64,000 bases of DNA from Sedimentitalea arenosa (GTDB taxonomy: Bacteria; Pseudomonadota; Alphaproteobacteria; Rhodobacterales; Rhodobacteraceae): assembly GCF_016428585.1 (NCBI RefSeq), contig NZ_JAELVR010000004.1, forward strand, positions 186,001 to 250,000. Direction: 5' to 3'. Of the stretch, positions 63,005 to 64,000 are shown one piece after another (position 1 is the first letter of the stretch; each line of letters begins with the position of its first letter). The position numbers and the translations under genes were made by a program. A model generated the notes under the pieces. It saw only the letters and a list, made by a program, of their open reading frames with translations, was not told the origin of the DNA and did no database searches.

Positions 63005-63574
63005 ATGACCGCTTCCTTCCGCCTGACTCTCGGCCTGCTGTCGGCGCTGGCGCTGACGGCCTGCGGAGACCCCGCCGCGCGGTACCTGCTGGAGCCGCCT
63101 ACCGCGCAGGAGCGGATGCGGCTGCCGGTGTCCACGATCGAACTGCGCGAAGTGACCCTTCCTGTCTATGCGTCAGGATCCGAGATCATGCTGCAGGGCG
63201 AAGACGGTGCCTTGCGCCCGTCCGACAACGCGGTCTGGGCGGACGATCAGGTGCGCGCAGTCACGCTGTCTCTCGCGCGCGACATCGAGGCGGTTTCGAC
63301 CGCGACCGCCGCGGCCGAACCCTGGCCGTTGATCGACTCGCCGCAGGTGCGCGTCGAGGTGCGTATAGATCGGATGGTGGCGCAGACCGATGGTGTATTC
63401 CGCATGTCCGGCCAGTTCGCCATCGCGTCGCCTGGAGGTGCGGTGCGGGAAACGCTGAATCGGTTCGACATCGCGCAACCGATGGCCGCGGGAACGCCGA
63501 CCGCGATCGCCGATGCCACGAGCGCAGCGATCACGACCCTCGCCCGACAAATCGCCAATCGGCTGAGCCGCTAG
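63005..63574 (+). CDS. pqiC: PqiC/YmbA-like outer-membrane lipoprotein
   Basis: A 189-aa lipoprotein: signal peptide with lipobox LTAC (cysteine at about residue 20), then the ABC-type transport auxiliary lipoprotein (DUF330) domain with YLLEPP near the start and QVRVEVRIDRMVAQTDGVFRMSGQF. In E. coli PqiC anchors the PqiB needle at the outer membrane. It starts 7 bp after pqiB. No terminator-like hairpin with a T-tract is obvious downstream; a tRNA follows 53 bp later. Confidence 0.9.
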   Translation: MTASFRLTLGLLSALALTACGDPAARYLLEPPTAQERMRLPVSTIELREVTLPVYASGSEIMLQGEDGALRPSDNAVWADDQVRAVTLSLARDIEAVSTATAAAEPWPLIDSPQVRVEVRIDRMVAQTDGVFRMSGQFAIASPGGAVRETLNRFDIAQPMAAGTPTAIADATSAAITTLARQIANRLSR

Positions 63575-63588
63575 CGGTCAATCCGCCG

Positions 63589-63617
63589 TTGAGTAGCCCC
63601 TCGGCCTGTTCTAAGAA
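63589..63617 (+). promoter_or_regulatory. Predicted tRNA-Leu promoter
   Basis: TTGAGT (63589-63594) and TAAGAA (63612-63617) with a 17-bp spacer; the predicted start site falls a few bases before the tRNA 5' end at 63628. Based on pattern and spacing. Confidence 0.45.
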
Positions 63618-63627
63618 CGGAACGCTT

Positions 63628-63712
63628 GCGGGCGTGATGGAATGGTAGACATATCGGACTTAAAATCCGAAGGCCTTGTGCCGTGTGGGTTCGAGTCCCA
63701 CCGCCCGTACCA
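63628..63712 (+). tRNA. tRNA-Leu (UAA)
   Basis: An 85-nt class II tRNA. The acceptor GCGGGCG pairs with CGCCCGT (first pair G-U), the anticodon loop holds TAA, a long variable arm (AGGCCTTGTGCCGT region) is typical of leucine tRNA, the T-loop is GGTTCGAGTCC, and an encoded CCA ends at 63712. Confidence 0.96.
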
Positions 63713-63875
63713 CTTCAAGGTAAACTGGCGCCGAGACGGTTTCGACCGGAACGCATGGCGACCCGATTCACCTCAATCTTTTCGAAGCGCATCAAATGGG
63801 TTGGACATCATTTCCGATTTGGCGAAAGGTGATGTCTGGGACGGTCAAGGCCTTTGACCATTCGCGGATACGGAC

Positions 63876-64000
63876 ATGCGACATTTTCTTTTTGCAGTCT
63901 TCGCCCTTTTGCTGAGCGTGGGCGGGTTTCTTCTGCCCGCTGGCGCGTGGGCGCAGGACGCAGTCGCCCCCAACGCGTGTGTGCCTCCGAGCTATCGCAA
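63876..64000 (+). CDS. Start of a secreted protein (partial)
   Basis: The first 41 codons of a gene cut by the window end. MRHFLFAVFALLLSVGGFLL and then PAGAWAQD form a Sec signal peptide with cleavage near AWA-QD, followed by APNACVPPSYR. GATACGG precedes the ATG. Too little mature sequence to identify a family. Confidence 0.6.
   Translation, partial: MRHFLFAVFALLLSVGGFLLPAGAWAQDAVAPNACVPPSYR

Noticed and set aside
63841-63857. GGTCAAGGCCTTTGACC as a terminator after tRNA-Leu
   Set aside because: The stem is short, lacks a T-tract and lies close to the next gene's start, so I do not call it.

Overview
This 64 kb window is a gene-dense, GC-rich chromosomal segment of an alphaproteobacterium. 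The gene families and their order point to the Rhodobacterales (Roseobacter/Paracoccaceae group): split sulfopyruvate decarboxylase (comD/comE) beside dihydroxypropanesulfonate (DHPS) dehydrogenase-like genes, a pst operon ending in phoU-phoB, a pcm-tolC-small coiled protein block, a PutR-type Lrp regulator divergent from putA, and a dispersed intergenic repeat containing TACTCCGGGGGTG. I see no rRNA, phage, insertion sequence, CRISPR array or integron. Nearly everything looks like stable chromosomal backbone.

Layout. 0-5.2 kb: flavin monooxygenase, then argD, argF and a panE-like reductase. 5.2-12 kb: Pit phosphate transporter, a Nudix hydrolase, 6-phosphogluconate dehydrogenase, HrpB helicase and a flavin reductase-like protein. 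12-18.8 kb: GNAT, EcsC-like protein, second Nudix, DUF1178, SDR, aspartate kinase (lysC) and PtsP (enzyme I of the nitrogen PTS). 18.8-24.1 kb: a sulfonate catabolic operon (hpsN-hpsO-hpsP-comD-comE on the minus strand) with a divergent LacI-type regulator; two LacI-like operators overlap both predicted promoters. 24.2-30.4 kb: pstSCAB-phoU-phoB, preceded by a clear Pho box. 30.9 kb: tRNA-Cys. 31.1-34.4 kb: pcm, tolC, a divergent PopZ-like protein, a bidirectional terminator and a small conserved protein. 34.6-42.8 kb: efp, YgfZ, a glycosyltransferase, an MsbA-like ABC exporter, two aminotransferases, two small membrane proteins and a crotonase. 42.8-50 kb: valS, an orphan molybdenum hydroxylase large subunit, a DUF2235 hydrolase and a thioesterase. 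50-54 kb: metF/metR divergent pair, an MDR oxidoreductase and an inositol monophosphatase-like enzyme. 54.1-59 kb: rhomboid protease, putA and putR. 59-64 kb: TPR protein, a pqiA-pqiA-pqiB-pqiC lipid-transport operon, tRNA-Leu(UAA) and the first codons of a secreted protein.

Functional themes: use of marine organosulfonates (DHPS to sulfolactate, then sulfopyruvate to sulfoacetaldehyde; the intermediate sulfolactate oxidation and Xsc steps are not in the window); phosphate acquisition by low-affinity Pit and high-affinity Pst; amino-acid metabolism (arginine, lysine/threonine entry, methionine/folate, proline catabolism); and envelope maintenance (MsbA, PqiABC, TolC, rhomboid). The most interesting items are the mirror-image promoter/operator of the sulfonate operon, the probable PopZ homologue recognised by synteny, the orphan form II CoxL, and the hairpin-bearing dispersed repeat.
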